Shown here one piece after another: positions 11,747 to 23,311 of a stretch of 64,000 nucleotides of DNA. Numbering within the stretch: the first letter of the stretch is position 1; each line of letters opens with the position of its first letter. The DNA lies in assembly GCA_029168955.1 (NCBI GenBank), contig JAPDOI010001757.1, forward strand, positions 1-64,000, written 5' to 3'. The notes below the pieces were generated by a model. The model did no database searches, was not told the DNA's origin, and saw only the letters and a program-made list of their open reading frames with translations. A program made the position numbers and the translations under genes. This stretch comes from Aplectana chamaeleonis (taxonomy: Eukaryota; Nematoda; Chromadorea; Rhabditida; Cosmocercidae).

Positions 11747-12795
11747 GAGGAACGATTTTGCGTAGTTTCCGCAAGGCACAACTTGCCCAACATCGAAATG
11801 ATTTTCCGTTTTTCTGCTCAGAGTGGTGATTACAAATATAGTGCCGCTCATATAGTGCCTCTCAAAACCTTATGCAGACGGAGGTACAACCTCCCTCCCC
11901 CCCCAAAAAAAATTAGTGACTATCGCCAAGATATCGAATGTTTGGAGCGTGACAGTGGGGAGGAAATGAACCAACGTCCCTCCGTGCAAACCGTGGTCAA
12001 CTCCTCCTTGAAAGAGGCTCTTTACAAGGAAGAAGTGCTGGCCGGTCTAAGCTTTTCCACGGCTTCTACTACAAAGGGCTTCCATCGATAGGAATTCAGG
12101 ACCCGCTAGGAAGTTCCCACCCAGAGCAGTGTGTTGGTTAAGAGGTCCACCTGCTCCATCGGACGCCAGCTAGGGGATAAGTAAGTAAAGTAAATACGTA
12201 CCCAGGTCCCACTTATTTCCTGCAGATGAAAAGCGTTCACTGCATGGATGCCAAAAGTGTGTGCACCCCTCACGTTCGCGTCTACTGAGGGAAGGTCGCT
12301 AGGAGAAAGTAGACATTTCGAACAAAATGCAACTATTTAGGATCACTTTTTGGCGGAGATTCTTAATTTAACCTTTCTAGCTGCGCTCTATTTCTCTGAA
12401 CGGAAAGGAATTATGAAGCGTTCAACGTCTGACTCACAGGCGCATTTCAGCTTGATTTTCATGGATCTCTAGAGCATCCTGTGATGCACCGATCTGAACT
12501 TCGAACCAGAAATCGTTCCACTGGGTGATTGTGCGTAAAAATATGCTGCGATGATAAACTAAAGGGCGAGTTCAGATGAGGCCATTCGATGACATAGCCA
12601 AGGTGGCCATATTGCGCATGGGACGGGGGTGCCCGCCTTCAATGGAGAAGTAAAGTAACAAATTCGAATCCTTGTCACGACCTATTTTTCGCACTCTTAC
12701 AAAGATTCGCATTTACATCCAGTGTATGGATGAGAAACAAACCCTTCGTGGGAGAGAACGTTATTGAGAATGCACGTGTCTGAGTCGTTGCAGTT
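11747..12795. other. Unassigned; one 102-residue open frame
   Basis: A frame at 11783-12091 (+) opens after the TIR element. It has a run of four prolines and a Glu-rich second half but no domain I recognise. A C-rich/A-rich run sits at about 11893-11912. The remainder to 12795 shows no gene. Confidence 0.3.
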
Positions 12796-13075
12796 TCATG
12801 TCCACAGTTGGATCTTTAAAATAAAAAAATAGTCCGTTATCAAATTTATAACAATGATAATTTCTCTAGTGCAGATGGGGTAATTTACACATGAATGCTG
12901 GAACAACTTCTTGCAATGAGAACAACGACCGAAAGGACTTCCTTGACAAGTATCAAAATCGCAGAGTCCAATTGGTAGGGAGCAGTACTTAACGGGAATT
13001 TCGAAATGACTAGAATGCTTTTTAGAACACAAAATATAAGCATTCGAGAATTCCCTTGAATCCTGGAACACAGAC
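12796..13075 (-). CDS. Possible exon encoding a Cys/His-rich (zinc-binding-like) segment
   Basis: On the minus strand a tatttccag acceptor-like site lies just before 13075 and opens a frame to a stop at 12796. Within it Cys and His residues fall in a metal-ligand-like pattern: CDFDTC, then seven residues to CSHC, then KKLFQHSC and later a Cys before TREI. I do not recognise the family; a small zinc finger of a host gene or of a DNA transposon is possible. The downstream end is uncertain because I cannot choose a donor site, and the last 25 or so residues are hydrophobic and may be intron. No neighbouring exons were found, so this may be a relic. Low confidence. Confidence 0.3.
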
Positions 13076-13399
13076 CTGGAAATACACAAGAGTTGGTAAT
13101 TGGGGTTTCTTTTTGGAAAACTGCCGTAGGTTGCGGTGGGTAAATAGTCTTACCGAACGGTAACCGAACAAACTAGTCCAGATAACAACAACTGGGTAGG
13201 GCCTACAAATGTAATGACTCGTATATCATAGATCACGATGGTTTTTCAATTTGAAACTCATTTTAATTGAATTAAGAACTGCTTGATTACAGTCTTCCTG
13301 CATATCCATTCTAGCTCTCGAAATTCAATTTACCCAGATTCATCTCAGAATGGCTCAGTCCATAACAACTAATGACCGTGATATTTTTGCTCTACGTAC

Positions 13400-13585
13400 T
13401 TTCCTGATGATACACTCTTGATTCGTGGCCCTTTTTATTAGCTCCAAATTGCAATTGTTGGCTAACTGCCGTGTGTATTTTATTACTGTAATTGCTTTGA
13501 CCTGCCTACGGCGGGTATTTGTATTCTGTGCGCGTCGGCAACGACGTATTATAATAAATAATAATAAATAAATAATAATAGTAAG
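13400..13585 (+). mobile_element. CR1 3' end with AATAAATA tail
   Basis: Contains gcgcgtcggcaacgacgtat followed by an AATAAATAATAATAAATAA tail. The same cgtcggc..acg.cgtattataa word precedes an AT tail at 56650-56699. I infer a 5'-truncated CR1 remnant; no coding part is left. Confidence 0.5.
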
Positions 13586-13764
13586 AAGGGATCTCATATT
13601 CATATTCAGACTCTCTGTACGATGTTCGGCGGGATTTTTAGGCTTCCTGAATTCCACAGAGATGAGGAGCCCTGTGATTTTTAGGAGCCAGAAATCAAGG
13701 AAAAACTGCGCAAAGTTTTTAGGAGGTTTTTGGAACGCAGAGCTCGATTACGGAGGTACATTTA

Positions 13765-14860
13765 TCTCACAAGGGAGCCACAATAAGTCATAGCGGCCAT
13801 TCCAAATGAAATGTACTTTTCTAGAATCATTTTCGGACGAAAAGTCCGAATATGCCCATCGCAGCTGCCCCCACTCTGAAAAAAAGTTATGAGCGTTTTT
13901 CAAAGCTTCGCGGCAAGGTAAGGGTACCCCCATGGAATTTTTAAGGTGTTTTTAAATTTTCCTTCGGATTTAGCTAAAAACATGTATGTAGGGGTAATCT
14001 GGGGTGCTGAACACGAATCTGGGGTTCACTTGTGGAAATTTTGAGATTTACTGTAGGTTACGGTAGATAACATGCCATTTAGGAGGCAAAACTTACCGCA
14101 ATATTCCGATAATCAACAAATGAACATCAAATTCGTATTCAGCACCTCAAATAACCCTCACACGGAAACTTTGAGACAAATCTGAGACTTTGACCAAACT
14201 ACCGTATACCCACCGTAATCTACCGTAAGCTGTCAAAAATCGATAAAATGACATCAGATTCGTGTTCAGGACTCCAAATAACCTCCAGAGATATAATTTG
14301 AGCATGATCTATAGTAGCACTCCGGAAATCGTCAAAAGTCGCGTTTTGCCGTAAAATTCTCCCCCGATGGAAATCTGTGAACGAATACAGTCGAAAACTT
14401 CTGAAAATCGATAAATGAACCTCAGATTCGTGATCAGCACCCCAAATAACCCCCCAGAACGAAATTTTAGTCAAATCTGGAATATTTTTCTCAAATCCTT
14501 CGAGAGCCCTCTAATTGCTATAAATTGACGCCCAACCGAAATTCCGTTCAAGTCCAAAACGCTGTTAGTCCGCGCAAAGTTTGGAAAATCTTTCTTCAAC
14601 CTTACTTTGCTTAGTGGGGTAGTTTAGGGCGCTGAACACGATTATGAGGTTCATTTCCGGATTTTCGTAAAAATAATGCGCTTTTTGGAGGGTACAATAA
14701 GTAGGAAAATCAGAGAAAAAATGGCTATAACTTTTTTCACAGTGGGTCTAGGCAGCTGCAATGTGCATATTCGGACTTTTCGTTTCGTTCAAGAATGGTT
14801 CTAGAAAAGTACATTTCATTTGGAATGTTCACTATGACTCATTGTGGTTGCCTTGTCAGT
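13765..14860. mobile_element. TIR element with CTACCGTA-rich interior
   Basis: Left arm 13765-13890 and right arm about 14725-14860 are inverted copies (accattccaaatg, aaaagtacatttcatttgg). The interior repeats motifs such as ctgaacacgaatctggggtt and ctaccgtaa and matches the interior of 18754-19776. No transposase seen. Confidence 0.75.
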
Positions 14861-15104
14861 TTCAAGAAAGGTTAAGTTAGGTTACGGTGAGCATGATGAC
14901 AATTATCTATAGTAGCTTAGAATTAAAGGACTATAACACCGTTCAGAGAAACACAGGACAGCTATAATAGTCAAATTAGATTTTTTTTTGTCGAGAGTTG
15001 AAATCTAAAAGCGTTTCAGTGACAGTAGCCACTTCTGCAGATGACGTTCACTGGCCAATTCTGTTAGGCATTACGACTCTTCTTTCCGTTGTGTTCTGTC
15101 CTCC

Positions 15105-15619
15105 GCCCCAGTAACTCTGAATCCTCAGCTGCCAACAGCCCCCACTCTGTTGTACATAGTAATCTGAGCGATCTTCGCACCAAGCCGTCTGAATTTTCTT
15201 TTTTCACACGCACTCATCATCCGACCAAAGACTCCTGGCTACACTGCCCGTCATGTTTTAAGGTAATCTTCTGGCGGGGGAATTTCTACTTTGTATTGTC
15301 GATTCTGCCCTCCCACTTCATTCCTAATACCCCCACGGACGGAGCTTTTAGCACCTTCCTATCCATAACCCTGAGGTGTCCAAGGGTACAGTTTCCTACA
15401 GTTAACTCAATTAGTGGAGATCTGTAATGTCAACCGTTTGGGTCACAGGAGCTTGAGAGAATGTGCGAGGAGGAGGGAAAAACTTCTACCCTCGTCACCT
15501 GAACGGATAGGCGGAGCGCGCCGTCTATACGCTGACGCGATTATCAGGATTTCAAAAGTGGGGAAAAGATTAAAGAAAGCGACGTTTGAAGGCATCGTTA
15601 ACGATGGATATCGTTTTTG
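15105..15619 (+). other. Two weak exon-like stretches
   Basis: 15105-15261 follows a ccgccccag acceptor-like site and ends cattgttttaag-like at a gtaatc donor-like site; its frame includes DSWLHCPSCFK. 15411-15619 follows tttcctacag and encodes a basic frame (HRSLRECARRREK). Frames are short and I cannot show they join, so this is only a candidate host or transposon gene fragment. Confidence 0.2.
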
Positions 15620-16114
15620 AGGTTTCCATATGTAATGAGAGATCTAGCATCCTATATAACAGCTTGTTGAAAGAAAAAACCCGCAAAAAATCACCAAAAA
15701 CCCATTTTTTCAGACGGAAGATATCTCAATCGAAGAAAGAGTCGATAGTTTGAGATCGCTGTTTTGACCAACGAACTCGCGATCAAATATACTTTATCTT
15801 TCTGTCAACTGGTTCGTGGAGAAGAAAAAGCTAATCGATGTGTGTAGAAAAGTCATTCTTCACGTAATCGTATGGTATATTCCATCAATTTCCCCTCAGC
15901 TGTACTGTAAGAATTGTTGATAATCGTACCAAATGACCGACATAGGGCCGGCCTCTTTTGATGGAACTTAGGATATTCGACCTTATTTATCTTCACAATA
16001 AGGCATTTTTATTCGAACAAACTCTCCCTACGTTGTTAGGTGGGCCCAGCAAATCACTCGAACCGAAAAATTGGTGAGTGGTTTTCAGCACGCACGATGC
16101 CTTTAATGTGGTGC
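15620..16114. other. No gene; solo MITE end near 16105
   Basis: Nothing coding is visible. At 16092-16105 the sequence gcacgatgcctttaa matches the right end of the element at 16115-16714, so a fragment of a further TTAA element lies immediately upstream. Confidence 0.5.
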
Positions 16115-16714
16115 TTAAAGGCATTGTCCACGATGAAAACCGAATTTGGGTTTATGCGTTCATTCGGACTAGTGGGCCATGACAATGTCACTCAGAAAGT
16201 TTGGAGTTACAAAACCGTCTCTGATTGAAGATTCGCTTACCTCAAATTGGCTTCCTGGGTTTGGGGGGCCGGCCTTGGGGTCGATCCGTTGTTACAAGGA
16301 ACAAAGCTCCTGGGTTGCTGACGGCGGGCGTGCCTTGACGCGTCGTAGGGCGCAATACACACGCCAGTCAATTTCGAATTCGGCATCGATCAGCAGCCGG
16401 CAGCACTGGACGCAGCAGGTGGGTAGCCCATTTTAATTCAGCTGAAGTCGTAGTTGAGCGGCATCCTTGGTGAATTGGCTTCAACGTTGCGCCAAGGAAC
16501 GAAGCGTAAAACTGTTCGCCATTCTCTGCGCAACTATCCCAAGTTGATGCCGGCGCGAAATTCAAATTTGCTATGAACTTTCTAAAAATGGGTTTTTCTC
16601 AAAAAGTTGACGTTTTTGAGGGGGCGTTTTGCTACCGTTAGTCACTATAGGGATAGTACAACACGAAAACATCAAAAACCCAAATATGGTTTTCATCGTG
16701 TACGATGCCTTTAA
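16115..16714. mobile_element. TTAA MITE, family zeta
   Basis: Inverted ends TTAA-aggcattgtccacgatgaa and ttcatcgtgtacgatgcct-TTAA, with aaacc.gaatttgggttt matched by aaacccaaatatgg on the other side. About 600 bp; interior unrelated to the other TTAA families. Confidence 0.8.
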
Positions 16715-17204
16715 AGGCAGCATATACGCTCAAAAATGATATCAATTTTATGGAATGAATCGAAGGTCTGAAGCTGTTAATATTCAGAGATAACGAAAAA
16801 ACCGGAAGAAAATTGACTGAAATGAAGATATAACGGTTCGTCCTATATTGGCCCAGATGTGGACGAGTTTTACCGCTTTGGCTGAAACAGCGGAGCTAGC
16901 GACAAATTTGTTGGGATAACGACGCTAATGTACTCGTACGGTCCTTTCTGGAACTCTTACGACCTTAGAAGCGTAAAAAGTGAGCCAAAACAACCGTAAT
17001 CGAGCCTTGAACATTTGTATTGAAGGGCGGAGCCCGTATCGGTGGGCGGAGAAAGGATGGTTTTGTGACTCAATACGACTCAAAAGTCGGTCATTTTAAC
17101 TCTTTTTCAACTCTTCGAACTTCGTGAGGGCTCTTATAGAGCCCGTACGACTCTACTAATGTAGTTATCTCAACAACTTTTTTGAGCGTGTCTGCTGCCT
17201 TTAA
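16711..17204. mobile_element. TTAA MITE, family delta copy 1
   Basis: Ends carry cgctcaaaaatgatat on the left and tttttgagcgtgtctgctgcct on the right, each abutting TTAA. Matches 21081-23304 in inverted orientation. Confidence 0.8.
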
Positions 17205-17692
17205 AGGCACAGGACACCCAGAAAATGAATTTCCAGATTTCATGCTAGTCTTGGAGAGAGTCACACGCTGATCACAGTGGTATCTCTGAAATCATCCAAA
17301 ACCCCTTTTGAACAGAGTTATGGCTCTTCGAAGATGCCTAGATTTTGAGGGTGAAAAATTGGTGGACGAGTTGTCTCAGACCTGTATTTCTCTTCATTCG
17401 CAATCCTTGCGTGAGAAAAAACCAGGATAAGGAGACAGTCCGGTAATGGACTGAAGAGCGACGACTTGTTGGAATTCATCCATCCATCGAGCCGCAATCA
17501 AGTTCGTAGATGTGGGAGGGGGCCGGGCCTGTGGTGGTGAGCGAAGGGGGTCGGGCCTGTGGTGGTCGCTCATATCTCGCTTATTTGGAAGAAATGAGAT
17601 CTGGCATTTGGCACATGTTATACAGGAGGGGTCTTCTACACAATTACATGAAAATCTCAAAATTTATATCTGAGGGTGTACTGTGCCTTTAA
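17201..17692. mobile_element. TTAA MITE, family gamma copy 2
   Basis: TTAA-aggcacaggacacccag at the left, gggtgtactgtgcct-TTAA at the right. Shares ggtggacgagttgtc and catatctcgcttat with copies 1 and 3. Contains an internal tandem duplication of gggcctgtggtggt. Sequence from this element is also recognisable, mixed with CR1 sequence, at 48170-48780. Confidence 0.8.
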
Positions 17693-18191
17693 GGGTACGT
17701 AACATGGCAAAACTTGCAGTTACCTTTCTGAAAAAATTTTTTCCCATGGAGGAGTTCTGAAGAAAAATGGTCAGAATAAGACCAAGACTACTATCTACGG
17801 CACTGAAGACCGCAGTTTGTCTGGTTTGAGGATGAAATTAGAAAAAGAATGTTATAAAGTTGGGCTCCGCGGAAAAGGTTCATTGGTATAAAATGTCGTG
17901 AAATTGTTTCATTAGATTTGTCTATCAAACTGATTTCCTAAATGTATTGAAATTGTTAAATTGATTTGGCTTTTGTTATATGTAGACAACATAATCATTT
18001 GTTGTGGTTAAATTGTTGCAAATGAATTTGGCAGGCGCTCTACGAATTATCAGAGTCAAATCACTCGTCAGAAGGTCCTCTGGCGAGCAAATGAAGACAA
18101 AAAGAAAAAAAACTACTTCTCAATTAACAATGCTGAACGAAATGTGGCCTTATGGACTGGAAGTAGGGTTTTCGAATGTTATTGTGCCTTT

Positions 18192-18449
18192 TCAGTGTAG
18201 CTCCCTCTCTAATGTACTAGACCTTCCCTTACCGATTAGATAAAAATCACGGAAACGAAGTTTAGCAAAATTTATAAGATACTGACGATATGTCTCCGCG
18301 TCATCAACGCTTTGACGGTTCACATTGAGTGGAAACGTTTTTGTGGCTAGACTTGTGCATGTTCCAATCGATTCAATATACGTTCCGACCAAAACCCCTT
18401 CTGACGAGTGATTTGACTCTGTTAATTCATAGAGCGCCTGCCAAATCAA
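18192..18449 (-). CDS. 85-residue open frame in foldback core, function unknown
   Basis: The frame starts MIWQALYELTESNHSSEG in the arm and continues through the core as LVGTYIESIG, then RQSVDDAETYRQYL and FRDFYLIGKGRS before a stop. The equivalent core in the copy at 61943-62271 retains parts of this peptide (VSVHCEP, then a stop near the ESVA region) and is broken by stops, which hints that the core once coded for protein. It could be a captured host fragment or the remnant of a transposon protein. I do not recognise a domain. Confidence 0.3.
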   Translation of the reverse strand: MIWQALYELTESNHSSEGVLVGTYIESIGTCTSLATKTFPLNVNRQSVDDAETYRQYLINFAKLRFRDFYLIGKGRSSTLERELH

Positions 18450-18753
18450 TTTGCAACAACTTCATCACATTTAATGATTATCTTGTCTACATGTCTATAC
18501 ACCAACAACAGCCAAATCAATTCAGCGATTTCACTACATTTAGAGAATCAGTTTGATAGCCAAATCTAATTAAACAATTTCACGATATTTTATAGCAATG
18601 CCAAATCCTTGTCCTTTTCTGTGGAGCCCAACTTTCAGAAATTTCACAACTTTTTTCAAGGGTTTCCCTTCTACAATATCGTCAAATTCTTAAAATCAAG
18701 TTGTTTTTTGGAAAACATAGCGGTAGAAATGAAGAAACAACCGCTCCGTAGCT

Positions 18754-19776
18754 AACTAGGGAACCTCGCATGGCCAACCCCACCATTTAAAATATGATGA
18801 ATGTTTCCTGCTTAATTCTGGTCCGCTGTCTCCGAAGCTACGGACACTTCTGAACGAAGTTATAAGCGTTTTTGAGGCTTTGTGAAAAGGTAAGGATGCC
18901 CCAACAGCCAATTTTTAGGGTGTGTGAAAAAAAAATCGGATTCGGCTCAAAACTTTCTACTGGGGGTTATTCAGGGCGCTGAACCCGAATCTGGGGTCTG
19001 TTTGTCGCTGACTTACGGTTACTGTAGGTTACGGAAGGCATGATGCCTGTTAACTGGCTTCACCTACCTTAAATATTCGAAAATCAAAAATGAACCTAAA
19101 ATTTGTGTTCGGCTTCCCAAATAACATAATCAACAGAGAAATTTTGAGCCAAATCTGAGACTTTGACTAAGCTACCGTATACCCACCGTAACCTACCGTA
19201 ATCTATCGAAAATCAATAAACGGAATGCAGATTCGTGTTGAGCACTGCAAATAACCCCCAGAGCAACACTTCGAGCCATATCTATCATATCACTCCAGGA
19301 ATCGGCAAACGTCGCAATTTGCCATCAAATTGCCCTCCATATGGGAAGCTTTGAACGAATCAAGTCGAAAAGCTCGGAAAATCGTCAAATAAACCCCAGA
19401 TCTGTGATCAGCGCCCCAAATAACATTCCTGGAAGGATTTTGAATGAAATCTGCAACATTTTTTTAAACGCTTTCACAGGTATAAATAAGCGTCCAACCC
19501 AAAATCCGCACAAGTCCAAAACGCTATCAGTATGTACAAAGTTTGTAAATGTGCCTTCACCAACATGAGGTCCGTTTCCGGACTTCGCAAATACTAATGC
19601 GCGTTTTTGATAGGAAAAAGCCGGGAAATACGAACTTTGACAGGCTATAACTATTGTCCGTCTCAGATGTCCGTAGAAAAATCCGAGTTCAGATTCGAAG
19701 AGTGCGTGCTAGAGTGGACTAGAAAACATTTATCAGCTTTCTGATCCGGGAGTACACCATGCGAGGTTCCCTAGTA
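18754..19776. mobile_element. TIR element inserted in foldback arm
   Basis: Ends ACTAGGGAACCTCGCATGG and its inverse flank about 1 kb. The interior shares CTACCGTA-rich motifs and gctgaacccgaatctggggt with 13765-14860, so the two belong to related families. It interrupts the foldback right arm between ccgctccg and aagattgcag; comparison with 62600-62630 of the large copy shows the continuous arm. Confidence 0.75.
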
Positions 19777-19781
19777 AGATT

Positions 19782-20062
19782 AAAAGTAAAAAAAGTTCTC
19801 GGCGTATATCAATCCTCCGGGGATGCGCCACACATCCGACTTCCATTCGAAATCGTAGAGGCTTTCGAATGTGTATTGGGCCTATACAATGACTTGCGGG
19901 GCCAGCTGATGTTCAAGTCAGTGTTTTTGTCCTCCCACACAAATCTGGTACCAATTTACCGACCCCGAAGGGATAGAAGGTCTGGTTGACCCTGGGCGAG
20001 GATCGATCACTCGACCGTGTGAGTGACAGCGGCGCCTCTTGCCACTGCCCCACACTCGCCCC
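19782..20062 (-). mobile_element. tRNA-derived SINE candidate
   Basis: Flanked by the 9-bp direct repeat agtaagatt (19773-19781 and 20063-20071), a convincing target duplication. On the minus strand the first 68 nt (20061 to 19994) fold like a decayed tRNA: acceptor strands GGGCGAG and CTCGCCC pair perfectly, an A-box-like tggggcagtggc follows the first strand, and a B-box-like ggtcgagtgatcgatc arm precedes the second. The body is short and the far end is A/T-rich. Which tRNA it came from is unclear. Confidence 0.65.
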
Positions 20063-20444
20063 AGTAAGATTGCAGAATAATAAGTACTTGCAAGGCGGCT
20101 TCCTACAGAAAAGATACAAGGCATGTACTTTTTGAATGTAAAAATCGAGAACATGAATGAATGATTTTCAAAACGACCCCATTGTTCAGGGTCAGGGCAC
20201 TATACTAGACATAGAGGGGCAGTACCACCGATTGGTAAGGCTAACAGTCGAAGTATTTTCATAGAGCTCTCATAAAAACAATGTATCAAAGTTTTTCATC
20301 ATTTATATGAGAAAATCTTGCGTGGCCCCATCCCGTCTAGGATAAACCCAGGGTCAGTCGCTCTAGCCAAACTTCACCGGTTCTTGCTGATGTGGCTGGT
20401 CTGCGCCGGCCCATATGTCTGATTCGGAGGCATGACATGCATGC

Positions 20445-21078
20445 GGTGTCCTAGAAATTTATCTGAGGTCATGCGCACGTCCCTTGATGTCCTGCACATT
20501 CCTACTGTGGTCCAGCACATATTCCATGACGTCCTGCTCATCCCTACTGGGGTCCTGTACACGTTCCATGATGTCTTGAAATTTTCTACTGAGGTCCTAC
20601 ACACATTCCACGATGCGCTATTGGGGTGCTGAACACGTTCCATGATGACCTGCACACCCCTAATGAGGTCCGGCACACGTTCTACGACGTCGTGCACGTC
20701 CATATTGGAATCTTGCACACGAGTCATGATGTGCTGCACACTTTTACTGAGGTCCTGCACACATTCCATGACGTCCTGCTCATCCCTACTGGGGTCCTGT
20801 ACACGTTCCATGATGTCTTGAAATCTTCTACTGAGGTCCTGCACACATTCCACGATGCCCTACTGGGGTCATGCACACGTTTCATGATGTCCTGCAAACT
20901 CCTTATGAGGTCCTGCACACGTTCTACGACGTCCTGCACAGCCCTATGGAATCTTGCACACGATCCATGATGTCCTTCACACTACTATTGAGGTCCTGCA
21001 CATATTCCATGACGTCCTGCACACCCCTACGGGGCTCCTGCATCATTTCATGGCGTCCTGCCTACTGCGGTCTCGCAT
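20445..21078 (-). repeat. 21-bp minisatellite, reverse orientation
   Basis: Units of 21 bp built on an anchor that reads GTGCAGGAC on the minus strand followed by 12 variable bases in two alternating types. It forms the outer end of the foldback element and stops at its tip, directly before a TTAA MITE. Confidence 0.9.
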
Positions 21079-21080
21079 AG

Positions 21081-23304
21081 TTAAAGGCAACAGACACGCT
21101 CGAAAAAGTTGTTGAGATAACTACGCTACTTAGACCGTATGGCCCCTAGTAGAACGCTCACGCCGTTGGAAGCGTTAAAAATAAGTGAAAACTACTAAAT
21201 TTAAGTCGAAAATTTTCGTCAGCCACGCCCATAAGCTTCAGACCCCGCCCCCTCAATATTCGATTACGGTCACTTCGGCTGGTTTTTAAAGTTTCCAACG
21301 AAGAGAGCGTTCTAGTGCAGGCTGTATGGGGTCGAATAGAGTCCCGCCGACGAAAGGAGCGGTGGAGGTAGGCGCGGCGCGGCGTGCCGCGCCGCCCAAG
21401 ATTTCTCGGCGCCGCCGATCTCCAAATGCTATGACCGGGCCGCGGCAAACTGGAGCGGCGACGCGCTTTTGCGCACTACGTACAGGACTATGGACCTCAC
21501 ATCTAAGTATCTAATTGACTGGTTGTAATAATCAGATTCGCCAAGTTGGAGCTAGATTTTTTTCAGCGGCTTGAGTCATGATCAGTTTTTACATAGGAAA
21601 ACAATATATGAGTTTTCAAGAAGGACCAGTTGGCAGACAGAGCTTTTCAAAACCTGAGGATTCTCCCCTGAAAATTGATTCCGTGATCGATGTACACTTC
21701 CATTATCTTGTATTCATTTTTATAGGATTATAATACTAATATATTTCACCTCACGTATTCTCTAGACTTGGGACCGAATCGAAAGGTTATCCGAGAAACA
21801 TTCGAACTAATGGAATATTCGATTTACTTGAAAGTCTCAATTTCTAATTTTTAAAAAATTCGACTCGTTCGGGATTCTGGACTTTTAGGTTTCTCGGGTA
21901 TTCGGTTTATTCAGAGAAATAAATCATTTGTTGAATCCAGTGATCGATTCTTTCAAAATTTTGCATTAATAGGCGTTTTGAATAATCGATTCATTCGGGA
22001 TTTCAAATTAATTGGTTTTCCGAATATTCGTTTTATGAGAAACTGAAATATCCAGTTTTCCGAATATTCGGAAAAGTTTGGGTCACGACATTCGAATATT
22101 CTCTGTCACTAATGAAAAATTGGAGAATATTCGGTAATCATTCAGAAATAATTCGCCAATTCTAATTTTTATATGAACATTCGGACGAATCTTCCGATTA
22201 TTCGAACCGAACAGAGGACAAGTTTTCAAAAATGTTCATTCACTCCAAAAAAAAATTGAGAGCCCTCATTCAATTATTATTTTTTATTAATTTATTCAAC
22301 ATTTTTAAAAATGCGTTATTCGACGAAATTCATCCAATCGGAATTTTTGAAAATGTCTCATTCAAAAACATTTATTCTTTCAGTGAATTTATAATAAAAA
22401 GGTTTTATTCCAAAAGTTCTTAGGCTGGGTATTTTGAAGAAGTGGTCATGCGAACTATTTATTTATTCGGCGTTCTCTGAAAACATGGTAATCGAGTCAT
22501 TAAGTCATTCCAAACTTAGCGTCTAATGTCCATGTCTTGTACTCACTATTACTTATCGTGGCAACTCTACCTTTTCGAAAAGTAGTTATTCATAAGAGAT
22601 CGTCTTTCAGCTGAGAAAAAGCTTTTCAAATGGAAATATAGAAAAACGTGATTCAAAAGTTACGTGGGAGCTCTCGGATTCAAGGATTAGAAGAAAATGA
22701 GCACCTGAATTGGTGTTGAAATCCTTAAAACTGTTCAAAAATCAAGTTTCACCAGCCCAAAGCCTTACTAATTGAAGTGACTTTGATGCAATTACAAAGT
22801 AAAACAGACATTCACCTCATAAACATATATGCGATACCAATTAATCATGGAAAGCAGGCTCGGCCGTCTGCTGTCGCCGCGCCACTTCGCCGCACCGCTC
22901 GAGGTTGCAAAGCGGCGCCGCCTGACCACGCGGCAGCCGCCGGCGGCGGGCGCCGCCAGATTCTGCACTCATCAGGTCTAATCGGCCCGCCGCGCCGCCT
23001 CGCGGCGCCGCGTGATCGATACGGCTGCACACAATGCTGGCGCGCCGTTGCGCGGCGAGACTCTATTCGGCCCCTAAGAATCTATCGGCTTCGCTATCCC
23101 AACCGTTTTATCCTTCATATTAACTAATTCAACCGCTCGGGGAAAACTCTTCCAATTTTACCCAATAACAAAAACAGCCGCTATTCCTGTATTTGCATGC
23201 AGTTTTCGTCGTTTTTTTTCGTTAGTTTCACATACTACTAGCTTCTAACCTTCGATTTATGACATAAAATCGATACCATTTTTGAGCGTATCTGCTGCCT
23301 TTAG
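21081..23304. mobile_element. TTAA MITE family delta copy 2, interrupted
   Basis: Inverted relative to 16711-17204: starts TTAA-aggcaacagacacgctc and ends gcgtatctgctgcct-TTAG. The two halves (21081-21327 and 23075-23304) rejoin to match copy 1 when the intervening 1.75-kb element is removed. The left TTAA abuts the foldback tip. Confidence 0.75.
21328..23074. mobile_element. 1.75-kb element with GC-rich inverted ends
   Basis: Starts ggggtcgaatagagtc and ends with the inverse of ggggccgaatagagtc. The ends are strongly GC-rich with gccgccg words; the middle (about 21760-22230) is AT-rich with many ATTCG words. No long frame and no transposase motif, so it is non-autonomous. Confidence 0.7.
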
Positions 23305-23311
23305 GCGACAC

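Larger units (their letters stand above)
17845..21080. mobile_element. Foldback element with minisatellite tip, truncated copy
   Basis: Palindromic core arms (17845-18075 and 18397-18720) surround a 320-bp core. The right arm continues at 20066-20450 after two nested insertions and ends in a 21-bp minisatellite whose tip reads ggtctcgcatag. The same arm, core and tip are seen in the larger copy at 58787-64000. The left outer arm and its minisatellite are missing here. Relative to the large copy, about 760 bp is deleted between two copies of tgattcgga (kept once, at 20420). Confidence 0.8.
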
